Source: Dactylosporangium sp. AC04546 (GTDB lineage: Bacteria > Actinomycetota > Actinomycetes > Mycobacteriales > Micromonosporaceae). Taken from it: a DNA stretch of 64,000 nucleotides. Under the pieces are notes generated by a model. The model was not told the DNA's origin. It did not search any database and saw only the letters and a program-made list of their open reading frames with translations. Of this stretch, positions 16,546 through 24,261 are shown in pieces (position 1 is the first letter of the stretch; each line of letters begins with the position of its first letter). Made by a program: the position numbers and the translations under genes. The DNA is taken from the NCBI RefSeq assembly GCF_022095675.1, contig NZ_JAHYSG010000019.1:75018-139017 (forward strand), written 5' to 3'.

Positions 16546-18018
16546 GTGCCTGACTTCCGGAGAGCCGCCCGAGCCCTGCAGCGCGCGGTGCGCGCCGGCG
16601 ATCCCGACGCGATCGCCCGGGTCGCCACCCGCCACCCCGCCGGCGCGCCGGCCGACCCGGCCGGGTTCGCGCTCACGGCCGCGCAGCTCGTCGTGGCCCG
16701 CGAGCAGGGCTTCGCGAGCTGGCCGCGGCTGCGGCGATACCTCGACACGGTCGCCTCGCACGGCTGGGACAGCCGGACCGCGGCGTCGCCCGCCGCCCAT
16801 CCCGCGGACGAGTTCTGCCGGCTGGCCTGCCTGACGTACACCCGCGACGACGGTCCCGACCGCTGGAGCGCCGCCGGCGGCATGGTGACCGCCGAGCACA
16901 TCTGGGCGGCGTCGGCCGCCGGCCGTCCGGACGACGTCTGGCGGCTGCTCGCCCGCGACCCCGGCCTGGCGGGGGCACGCGGCGGGCCGTTCGGGTGGCG
17001 GCCGCTGCTGTACCTCACGTACTCGCGCGTCGACCCGGCCCCGGCCGAGGCGGACGCGCTCGCCGTCGCCCGGCAGCTCCTCGCCGCCGGCGCCGACCCG
17101 AACGAGGGCCACCTCTTCGACGGGCTGACGTACCCGTTCACCGCCCTGACCGGCGTGCTCGGCAACGGCGAGCTGGGCGCGGCGCGCCAGCCCCGGCACC
17201 CGTACTGGCACTCGCTGGCCGGCCTGCTGCTGCGCGCGGGCGCCGACCCGAACGACGCGCAGGGCCTCTACAACACCATGTTCCTGCCCACGACCGACCA
17301 CCTGGAGCTGCTCTTCGCCCACGGCCTGGGCACGGCTGGCCGCGGCCCCTGGCGCTCCCGGGTCGGCGAGGCGATCCCCCCGCCGGACGAGCTGCTGCGC
17401 ACCCAGCTCCGCTGGGCGGTCGAGCACGACCAGCACGCGAAGGTGCGCCTCCTAGCCTCGCACGGCGTCGACGTCCGGTCGCCGTTCACGGCCGCCGGCC
17501 CGGCCTGGGCACCCGGCGACGGCCGGACCCCGCTCGAGCTGGCCCGGCTGTACGGCCACACGGAGATCGCGGAGCTCCTGGTCGAGCACGGCGCGCCCGC
17601 TCCACCACCGGACCCGGTCCAGAACCTGATCGCGGCCGCCTTCCGCGCGGACCGCCCGGCGGTGCAGGCGCTGCGCGCCGAGCACCCGGACGTCGTCACC
17701 CGCGCCCACGCGGCCCGCCCGGGCCTGGTCGTCTGGGCCGCGGCCCACTCGTCGGTATCCACTGTGGACCTCCTGGTCGAGCTGGGCTTCGACGTCAACG
17801 CCCTGGGCCGCGCGGACGCCCCGGTCGAGGAGCCTTGGGAGACGGCCCTGCACCACGCCGCGGGCGCGGGCGACGTCTCGCTGACCCGCCACCTGCTGGC
17901 GCTGGGCGCCGACCCGCAGGCCCGCGACCGCCGCTTCGCCGCCACGCCGCTGGACTGGGCCCGCCACCTGGGCCGCCCCGCGACCGCCGCCGTCCTGGAG
18001 GAGGCAACGCAGCGGTGA
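16546..18018 (+). CDS. Ankyrin-repeat protein, 490 aa
   Basis: A soluble scaffold protein built from ankyrin repeats: LLLRAGADPNDAQGLYNT, RTPLELARLYGHTEIAELLV, LLALGADPQARDRRFAATPL and others, with the GADPN turn recurring. An N-terminal 90-residue helical part (FRRAARALQRAVRAGDPDAI) precedes them. GTG 16546 follows a GAGGAGG ribosome site and fits better than upstream codons in the same open frame. There is no catalytic domain and no signal peptide. Ankyrin proteins bind other proteins; no partner is evident. Confidence 0.85.
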   Translation: MPDFRRAARALQRAVRAGDPDAIARVATRHPAGAPADPAGFALTAAQLVVAREQGFASWPRLRRYLDTVASHGWDSRTAASPAAHPADEFCRLACLTYTRDDGPDRWSAAGGMVTAEHIWAASAAGRPDDVWRLLARDPGLAGARGGPFGWRPLLYLTYSRVDPAPAEADALAVARQLLAAGADPNEGHLFDGLTYPFTALTGVLGNGELGAARQPRHPYWHSLAGLLLRAGADPNDAQGLYNTMFLPTTDHLELLFAHGLGTAGRGPWRSRVGEAIPPPDELLRTQLRWAVEHDQHAKVRLLASHGVDVRSPFTAAGPAWAPGDGRTPLELARLYGHTEIAELLVEHGAPAPPPDPVQNLIAAAFRADRPAVQALRAEHPDVVTRAHAARPGLVVWAAAHSSVSTVDLLVELGFDVNALGRADAPVEEPWETALHHAAGAGDVSLTRHLLALGADPQARDRRFAATPLDWARHLGRPATAAVLEEATQR

Positions 18019-18019
18019 T

Positions 18020-18318
18020 CCACCGCAGCGCGGCGGCCGCGCCGTGTGTTCCCGGGGCGACCTCGTCCCGCAGCTCGTCGACGCGGCCGTGCCGGGCCAG
18101 GAGGTCGACCAGCCGGCGCCTCGGTGGCGCGACCCCGCCCGACCAGCCGGTCGGCCAGGGCCGCGGCCATCTCGGTGCTGTCGTTCGAGGAGGTGCGGGA
18201 GCGGCGGCGGGACGCCTCCAGCGCCTCGTCCAGGACGTTCGGCCACTGCTGGTCCCGGCCCGCGTGCCACAGGGCCATACCCTCGTCGGGCCGGGCCCTC
18301 GGCGATCACCCTCATGTC
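18020..18318 (-). pseudogene. Broken TPR-protein fragment
   Basis: Minus-strand coding texture that changes frame. One frame reads MALWHAGRDQQWPNVLDEAL and continues with TEMAAALADRLVGRGRATEA; the continuation RLVDLLARHGRVDELRDEVA is in another frame. The LLARHGRVDE unit is the same kind of TPR-like repeat seen in the intact protein at 32479. The fragment runs into the end of the ankyrin gene, so its 3' part has been lost. Not functional. Confidence 0.6.
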
Positions 18319-18340
18319 CACCGGCGGAACTGCTCACCCA

Positions 18341-18412
18341 TCACCGGGCGAAACGCTCGAAGGCCTCGATCCGCCTCGGGTCGATGGTGCGGTGGACGAC
18401 GCAGGTGATCAC
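18341..18412 (-). pseudogene. NIPSNAP-like N-terminal stub
   Basis: A GTG start with a GGGAG ribosome site opens a frame that reads V-I-T-C-V-V-H-R-T-I-D-P then RRIEAFERFAR, the characteristic first strand and helix of NIPSNAP/EthD-like proteins, and then stops after 23 codons. The rest of the domain (about 80 residues) is missing. Together with the TPR fragment it shows that the 500 bases between the ankyrin gene and the operon at 18524 are a small gene graveyard. Confidence 0.6.
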
Positions 18413-18523
18413 GCTCCCACCCTGGGACCCCGGACTGTCGGCAGGCGGTCACTGTCCACATTGGGTATTGCCCGGCGATCTCCCGGTGTGCTACCCGTAT
18501 GGCACACAAATCGGGGGATGGAA

Positions 18524-20029
18524 ATGGATCTTGGTGAGCTCACACCGGAGCTGACCGGCACAGCCGTGTGGTCCGACGGCATGGTGGCCGCGGCCGGCAT
18601 TCCGGTGCACGACGTGCCGTTCGTGACCGTCGGCGGCGGGATCGGCTCGTTCGTGACCGTCGACTACCTGCGGATCGCGGGCGTGCCGCCCGAACAGATC
18701 CGGGTCTTGTCCAACATCGACCATCCGTGGCAGACGTACCAGTACCTCACCCGGGTCTCGCAGATCCCCGAGCCGGAGCGGATCCGCTCGGACTCGTCGT
18801 CGCGGCCCGACAACATCTGGGGCTTCCCGTCCTACGCGCTGGCCGAGGCCTGGCGGGACCGCACCCTGCGGCCGCTGGTGCACGTGCTCGGCGAGCCGGT
18901 CTTCGCCGACTACTGGACCCCGCGGGCCGGTGACGTCTTCGCCGGGCTGCGGCGGGAGTCCGAGCGGATCGGGTACGACGCGATGGTCGCCAAGGGCGTC
19001 GTGCGCATGGTGCGCAAGCGCGACCAGGGCGGGTACTTCACGGTGCTCACCCCGCCGGACGGCGCCACGAAGCGGGTCGCCTACCGGTCACGGTTCGTGC
19101 ACCTCGCCGTCGGCTACCCGGGGCTCAGGTTCCTCCCCGACCTCCAGAAGTTCCGCGAGGAGCACGGCGACTTCGAGCACGTGGTGAACGCCTACGAGCC
19201 GCACGAGCACGTCTACGAGTTCCTCAAGACGCGGCCGGGCACGGTGCTGGTGCGCGGCGGCGGGATCGTCGCCTCCCGGGTACTGCAGCGGCTCATGGAC
19301 GACCGCGCGAAACACGGGCTGCAGACGCAGATCGAGCACCTGTTCCGCACGTACGTCACCGGCGCGCACGGCCCGCACTGGTGGGCCCGGCGCAAGGGCG
19401 GCGACGGCTTCGCCTACCAGGGCTTCAACTACCCGAAGTCGGTGTGGGGCGGGCAGCTCAAGGCCCGCATGCGCCGCCTGGAGGGCGAGGAGCGGGCCGC
19501 CGCCTACAAGGGCATGGGCGGCACCAACACGCCGAAGCGCCGGCGCTGGCAGCGGCAGATGCGGGAGGGCCGGACCGCCGGCTGGTACCGCGCAGCGCAG
19601 GGCACCGTCGAGAAGGTCTGGCCCGACACCGACGGCACGCTGGTCAGCGTCGTCGCCGGCGAGCAGGGCTTCCGGGAGATCCGGGCCGACTACATCATCG
19701 ACTGCACCGGCCTGGAGGCCGACATCGCCGAGCACCGCGTGCTCGCCGACCTCCTGGCGCACGGCGGCGCCGGGCGCAACCCGCTGGGCCGGCTCGACGT
19801 CGAGCGGCACTTCGAGGTGCGCGGCACCGCCAGCGGCGACGGCGCGCTCTACGCCTCCGGCACGACCACGCTCGGCGGCTACTTCCCCGGTGTCGACACG
19901 TTCCTGGGCCTGCAGATCGCCGCCCAGGAGATCGCCGACGACCTCGCCCGGCGCGGCTGGTGCCCGCGCCTCGGGCCGATCCGCTCCACGGTGCAGTGGT
20001 GGCGCTGGGCGCTCGGCCGCTCGATCTGA
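18524..20029 (+). CDS. FAD/NAD(P)-binding oxidoreductase-like protein, 501 aa
   Basis: First gene of the kinase/antiporter operon. An N-terminal Rossmann-type dinucleotide fold is suggested by VPFVTVGGGIGSFVTVDYLR (near residue 30) and a second one by GTVLVRGGGIVASRVLQRL (near residue 240); a C-terminal IDCTGLEAD motif is like the ATG-type motif of flavoproteins. This matches two-dinucleotide-binding flavoprotein reductases in outline, but the close family is not recognised and the substrate is unknown. ATG 18524 gives better ribosome-site spacing (GGGGGA at 18513-18518) than in-frame ATG 18518. No signal peptide. It is followed after 16 bp by the membrane protein. Confidence 0.75.
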   Translation: MDLGELTPELTGTAVWSDGMVAAAGIPVHDVPFVTVGGGIGSFVTVDYLRIAGVPPEQIRVLSNIDHPWQTYQYLTRVSQIPEPERIRSDSSSRPDNIWGFPSYALAEAWRDRTLRPLVHVLGEPVFADYWTPRAGDVFAGLRRESERIGYDAMVAKGVVRMVRKRDQGGYFTVLTPPDGATKRVAYRSRFVHLAVGYPGLRFLPDLQKFREEHGDFEHVVNAYEPHEHVYEFLKTRPGTVLVRGGGIVASRVLQRLMDDRAKHGLQTQIEHLFRTYVTGAHGPHWWARRKGGDGFAYQGFNYPKSVWGGQLKARMRRLEGEERAAAYKGMGGTNTPKRRRWQRQMREGRTAGWYRAAQGTVEKVWPDTDGTLVSVVAGEQGFREIRADYIIDCTGLEADIAEHRVLADLLAHGGAGRNPLGRLDVERHFEVRGTASGDGALYASGTTTLGGYFPGVDTFLGLQIAAQEIADDLARRGWCPRLGPIRSTVQWWRWALGRSI

Positions 20030-20045
20030 GACGGAGAACTCAACA

Positions 20046-20483
20046 ATGGTGCCCATCCTGTCGGGTCGCCTCCAGACCCGCATCTTCCTGCTCGCCGTCG
20101 TCGGCTCGGCCGTCACGGCGCTCATCGTCCCCCTGCTGCCGGGCGGCGGGCCGCTGTCCGAGCGGTACCGCACGGCGTTCCTCGTGCTCGCCGCCGTCGC
20201 CGTGCTCGGCATCGGCTGGGAGCTGCTCTACCACTTCCTCATGCAGTTCCGCTGGGAGAAGGACTGGCCGTCGCTGTTCGGCCTGCTGACCGGCGTGCCG
20301 GAGGCCGTGGTGCTGTGGCTGCTGCTGCGCGCCGGCGCTGTGCCGGGGGTCGCCGCCGTGCCGCCGCTGACGGCGTTCGTCATCCAGTTCGCGGCGGTGT
20401 GGCTCGCCGTCTGGCTGGTCGCCAACGGTCCGATGCGGGTGCCGTTCCTGCGGTGGCGGTTCCGGGGCGGGCGGTTGACGTGA
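20046..20483 (+). CDS. Four-helix membrane protein of the kinase/antiporter operon
   Basis: 145 residues with four predicted membrane helices (about 12-30, 43-63, 76-96, 105-125) and a basic C-terminal tail (RVPFLRWRFRGGR). A charged FRWEKDW segment lies between helices 2 and 3. No family is recognised. The gene follows the oxidoreductase with a GGAG ribosome site and its stop overlaps the start of the FHA gene, so it is very probably co-expressed; it might anchor the oxidoreductase or FHA protein at the membrane (inference). Confidence 0.7.
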   Translation: MVPILSGRLQTRIFLLAVVGSAVTALIVPLLPGGGPLSERYRTAFLVLAAVAVLGIGWELLYHFLMQFRWEKDWPSLFGLLTGVPEAVVLWLLLRAGAVPGVAAVPPLTAFVIQFAAVWLAVWLVANGPMRVPFLRWRFRGGRLT

Positions 20484-21496
20484 CGGATCCGACGGTACTG
20501 CCGATGCCCGGTGCCGGACTGGTCACCCGGGCAGGCGCCCTGCTCGCGGTCGCCGAGCCGGCCGGCGCCGAGGAGCTGCTGACCCTCGTGCGGCGGATCG
20601 CGGCCGACGGCGGCGACGGGCCCGACCTGGTCCGCCGGGTCGCCGAGCTGTTCCCAGCCGGCGAGCTCAGCTGCGCGGTGGCCGGCCCGACCGCCGACGG
20701 CGACCTCGCGGTCCTCGTCTGCGGTCACGCCACCGCGGAGGTCGACGGCCGCCACGAGCAGGTCCGCCTCACCGGCCCGGGTCCCGCCACGCGCGTGGTC
20801 GCCGGACCCGTCGCGGCGGTACGGCTGACGCTGCCCGGGGCCGGCGCGCCCCATCCGCTCGCCCGGCTCGACGGCGGGGTCGTCGGCGGCGCCGGGCTGA
20901 GCGCGCGCTTCCACACCGAACCGGCGCCGCCGCCGAAGGAGCCGGCCCCTCCGTTCGAGGCGGTGCTGCTCGTGCCGGGCTACGCGCCGCCGCTGGCGCC
21001 GGTCGAGCCGGTCGCCGACACGGAGGTGCTCGTCGAGGGGGTCGACTGCAAGAACGGCCACTTCAACGACCCGGCCCTGCGGTACTGCCAACGCTGCGGC
21101 ATCGCCATGCACCAGCTGACGCTCGTGAGCCGGCTCGGGCCCCGCCCGCCGCTCGGCGTGCTGCTGCTCGACAACGGCATGACGCTGCGGGCCGACGCCG
21201 ACTACGTCGTCGGCCGGGACCCGGCCCGCGACCCCGACGTGGCCGCCGGCCGGGCCCGCCCGCTGCGCATCGCCGACTCCTACGGCGGCATCTCCCGCCG
21301 GCACCTGCGCGTCAAGCTGTCCGGCTGGACCGTGCGCGTCGTCGACCTCGGCTCGGCCAACGGCACCTACGTCCAGGGCCCCGGTGCCGACGAGGCGCCG
21401 CGCGTCCCGGCCGGCGGGGCCGTCGAGGTCCGGCCCGGCGCAAAGATCATCTTCGGCCGCCGGTGGCTGCGCTACGAGTCGCACCGCAATCCGTGA
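20480..21496 (+). CDS. FHA-domain protein with Cys-rich central segment
   Basis: A phospho-threonine-binding adaptor. The C-terminal FHA domain (about residues 230-335) shows the family landmarks GRDP, ISRRHLRVKLSGW and LGSANGTYVQG. Before it is a zinc-ribbon-like stretch (DCKNGHFNDPALRYCQRCG, near residue 190). The first 140 residues form a domain often seen in actinobacterial FHA proteins, perhaps a degenerate PP2C-like fold, without metal ligands I can identify. GTG 20480 overlaps the previous stop by 4 bp, and its own stop overlaps the kinase start. It probably reads the phosphorylation made by the neighbouring kinase(s). Confidence 0.88.
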   Translation: MTDPTVLPMPGAGLVTRAGALLAVAEPAGAEELLTLVRRIAADGGDGPDLVRRVAELFPAGELSCAVAGPTADGDLAVLVCGHATAEVDGRHEQVRLTGPGPATRVVAGPVAAVRLTLPGAGAPHPLARLDGGVVGGAGLSARFHTEPAPPPKEPAPPFEAVLLVPGYAPPLAPVEPVADTEVLVEGVDCKNGHFNDPALRYCQRCGIAMHQLTLVSRLGPRPPLGVLLLDNGMTLRADADYVVGRDPARDPDVAAGRARPLRIADSYGGISRRHLRVKLSGWTVRVVDLGSANGTYVQGPGADEAPRVPAGGAVEVRPGAKIIFGRRWLRYESHRNP

Positions 21497-22308
21497 GCGA
21501 AAGAGGTCAGTCCGCCGTGCAGGGAATCGCCGACTACGAGTTCATCCGGCCGCTGGGCGCCGGCAACCACGGCCAGTTCTACCTCGCCCGCCGCCCGGCC
21601 CGGCTGCCGGTCGACGTGGAGCTCGTCGCCGTCAAGGTGCTGTCCGCCGAGTCGAGCGACGCCGCGTTCCGCCGGGCCGTGCGGGAGCTGACCGCGTTCA
21701 GCGCGGTGGCGTCGCCGTACCTCGTCAGCCCGTTCGACGCCGGCCAGCAGGACGGCACGTTCTACTACTCGATGGAGTACCTGCCGGACGGCTCGCTCGC
21801 GAACCCGGCCGCGCCGCTCTCCCCCGCCGCCGCGCTGCGGGCCGTGGCCGACGCCGCCCGCGCGGTCGCCGACCTGCACGCCGCCGGCATCGTCCACCGC
21901 GACGTCAAGCCGGGCAACGTGCTGCTGCACCCGGGCGGCGGGAAGTTGTCCGACCTCGGCCTGGCCCAGGTCTTCACCGAGGGCGTGACGATCACCGGCA
22001 TGGGCCCGCTCGACACGGTCGAGTACGTCGACCCGGCGGTGCTCATGGGCGGCCGGCCGGTGCCCGCCGCCGACGTGTGGTCGCTCGGCGTGCTGCTGCA
22101 CCGGGTGGCCGGCGGCAGCAGCGTGTACGGCGACCTGCCGGACGGCGACGGCCTGCTCGCGCTGCGCCGGGTCCTCGCGGCCACGCCACAGGTCAGCGGC
22201 GCGCTACCCGAACCGGTGGCCGGCATCGTCCGCGCCTGCCTCGGCCCGGCCGGCGAACGGCCGTCCGCCGCGGCGGTCGCCGCGCTGCTGTCTGAGACCG
22301 CTCGATGA
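21493..22308 (+). CDS. Soluble Ser/Thr protein kinase
   Basis: A compact Hanks-type kinase of 271 aa that consists of the catalytic domain only. Visible landmarks: glycine loop LGAGNHGQF, Lys48 in VAVKVL, catalytic HRDVKPGNV (Asp137, Asn142), and the metal-binding motif as SDLGLA, i.e. DLG instead of DFG. The usual APE sequence is replaced by EYVDPAVL. There is no transmembrane or sensor domain. GTGA overlap with the FHA gene, ATGA overlap with the antiporter. A second possible start, GTG 21517, is in frame. Likely substrates are the operon's own proteins (inference). Confidence 0.9.
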   Translation: MSERGQSAVQGIADYEFIRPLGAGNHGQFYLARRPARLPVDVELVAVKVLSAESSDAAFRRAVRELTAFSAVASPYLVSPFDAGQQDGTFYYSMEYLPDGSLANPAAPLSPAAALRAVADAARAVADLHAAGIVHRDVKPGNVLLHPGGGKLSDLGLAQVFTEGVTITGMGPLDTVEYVDPAVLMGGRPVPAADVWSLGVLLHRVAGGSSVYGDLPDGDGLLALRRVLAATPQVSGALPEPVAGIVRACLGPAGERPSAAAVAALLSETAR

Positions 22309-24245
22309 GCGCGCACGCCGTCGGGCAGCTGATGCTCGGCCTCGCCAGCATCATCGTGCTGGCCCGGGTGCTCGGCCTGGCCGCCCGCAAGCTCGGCCAG
22401 CCGCCGGTCATCGGCGAGATCCTGGCCGGCATCCTGATGGGCCCCACGCTGTTCGGCGCCGCGGTCAGCGGCTGGCTGTTCCCCACCGAGGTGCGCACGG
22501 CCCTGGCCGGCCTGGCCAACGTCGGTCTGGTGCTGTTCATGTTCATCGTCGGCTACGAGGTGGACCTGGCCGCCGTGCGCGGCCGGCGCCGGGCCGCGGT
22601 GTCGGTCTCGGTCGGCTCCGTCGTGCTGCCGCTCGGCCTGGGCACCGGGCTCGCCTTCTGGCTGGCCGGCCACCACGACGTCACCGACGTGGCGCCGTTC
22701 GCGCTGTTCATGGGCGCGGCGATGTCCGTGACCGCGTTCCCGGTGCTGGCCCGCATCCTCGCCGACCGGGGCATGCTGCGCACCGAGGTCGGCGGGCTCG
22801 CGCTGGCCAGCGGCGCCGTCGACGACGTCGTCGCGTGGACCCTGCTCGCGGGCGTCGTCGCACTCGGCGCCGGCGGTGGGGAGGTGCCCTGGCAGGTGCT
22901 GCTCGCCCTGCCGTACGTGCTGGTGATGTTCCTGGTCGTCCGCCCGCTGCTGCGGCGGCTCGTCGCCGCCCGCGAGCGGGCCGGCCGGCTCACCCCCGAC
23001 ATCCTCGCCGTGATCCTCATCGGGCTGCTGCTGTCGTGCTGGTTCACCGAGGCCATCGGCGTCCACGCCATCTTCGGCGCATTCCTGTTCGGCGCCGTCA
23101 TGCCCCGGCTCGGCGGCGAGGCGCTGCGCCACGAGACCCTCGAACGGCTGGAGCAGCTCAGCGTCCTCGTCCTGCTCCCGGTGTTCTTCGTCATCGCCGG
23201 CCTGCGCGTCGACCTGTCCACAGTGGATGGCCGTGGGCTGATCGACCTCGCGCTCATCCTGGCCGTCGCGATCACCGGCAAGTTCCTCGGCGCCTACGCC
23301 GGCGCGCGGCTCAACCGGATCGACGCCCGCCGCTCCGGCGCCCTCGCGACGCTGATGAACACGCGGGGCCTGACCGAGATCGTGATCCTCACCGTCGGCC
23401 TGCAACTGGGCATCCTGCCCGCCGACCTGTTCTCGCTGATGGTGGTGATGGCGCTGGTCACCACGGCGATGGCCGGCCCGCTGCTCGCGGTCGTCTATCC
23501 GCGGCGGATGGTCGAGCAGGATGCCGCCGACCTGCGGAAGGCGGCGCTCGGTGTACCGGAGGCATACCGCGTCCTCGTCGTCGTCCCGCCCGGGGCGGCG
23601 GCGGCACCCGTCGTCGAGCTGGCCACCGACCTCGCCGTGCGGCGCGAGCCGGCCGAGGTGCTGCTGAGCCGCGTCGTGCCCTACGAGCAGTCGCGCATCG
23701 AGGTCGGCTCCGGCCTGTCCGGCGACCTGCTCGCGATGACCGCATCGATGGCCGAGCTGCACCGGCTGGCCGGGCCGGTCCGCGAGCGGGGGCCGGCGGC
23801 GCCGGTGTTCGCCCGGTTCAGCGCCGACCCGGCGGCCGAGGTCCGGGCCCAGATCGACGTCGCCCGCCCCGACACGGTCGTGCTCGGCGGCGACCACCCC
23901 GAGCTGGCCGGCGCCGGTCCCCGGCTGGTGACGGTGATCGCGCCGCCGCCGGCCGGCTGGGACACGGTCGTGGTCCGGGCCGGCGACGACGCCGACGGCG
24001 AGGCCGCGGTGCGGGTCGGCGCCGACCTGGCGGCCGCCCGCGACGCGGTCCTGGTGGTCGACGCCGGCCCGCGCCCGCCGCGCCGTATTGTCACGGTGCT
24101 CGACGAGCTCGGCTGGGCCGGCGCCGCCGGCCGGGCCGCTCCGCCGTCGGCGCTCGTCGTCGCCACCGGCCCGGCGGCGGGCGCGCATCTGCTCGTGCGG
24201 GCCCGGACCGAGGCACCGGCCGCGCCTGTACCGGCCCCGGCGTGA
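22305..24245 (+). CDS. CPA2-family cation/proton antiporter with USP-like C-terminus
   Basis: A 646-residue protein: about 12-13 membrane helices of the Na+/H+ exchanger (Kef/NapA-like) fold occupy residues 1-390, with PPVIGEILAGILMGP, the core-helix DD pair (SGAVDDVVAWT) and NTRGLTEIVILTVGLQLG. The remaining 250 residues are soluble and look like tandem universal-stress-protein folds (RVLVVVPPG, DTVVLGGDHPEL, DTVVVRAGDDADGEAAV) in place of the RCK/KTN domain of Kef proteins. It would exchange K+ or Na+ for H+ under control of the soluble domain. Translationally coupled to the kinase. Confidence 0.9.
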   Translation: MSAHAVGQLMLGLASIIVLARVLGLAARKLGQPPVIGEILAGILMGPTLFGAAVSGWLFPTEVRTALAGLANVGLVLFMFIVGYEVDLAAVRGRRRAAVSVSVGSVVLPLGLGTGLAFWLAGHHDVTDVAPFALFMGAAMSVTAFPVLARILADRGMLRTEVGGLALASGAVDDVVAWTLLAGVVALGAGGGEVPWQVLLALPYVLVMFLVVRPLLRRLVAARERAGRLTPDILAVILIGLLLSCWFTEAIGVHAIFGAFLFGAVMPRLGGEALRHETLERLEQLSVLVLLPVFFVIAGLRVDLSTVDGRGLIDLALILAVAITGKFLGAYAGARLNRIDARRSGALATLMNTRGLTEIVILTVGLQLGILPADLFSLMVVMALVTTAMAGPLLAVVYPRRMVEQDAADLRKAALGVPEAYRVLVVVPPGAAAAPVVELATDLAVRREPAEVLLSRVVPYEQSRIEVGSGLSGDLLAMTASMAELHRLAGPVRERGPAAPVFARFSADPAAEVRAQIDVARPDTVVLGGDHPELAGAGPRLVTVIAPPPAGWDTVVVRAGDDADGEAAVRVGADLAAARDAVLVVDAGPRPPRRIVTVLDELGWAGAAGRAAPPSALVVATGPAAGAHLLVRARTEAPAAPVPAPA

Positions 24246-24261
24246 CCTGGAAAGGACGACG

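Noticed and set aside
18019..18520. An insertion sequence between the ankyrin gene and the operon
   Set aside because: No transposase text or terminal inverted repeats; broken TPR and NIPSNAP frames explain the stretch.
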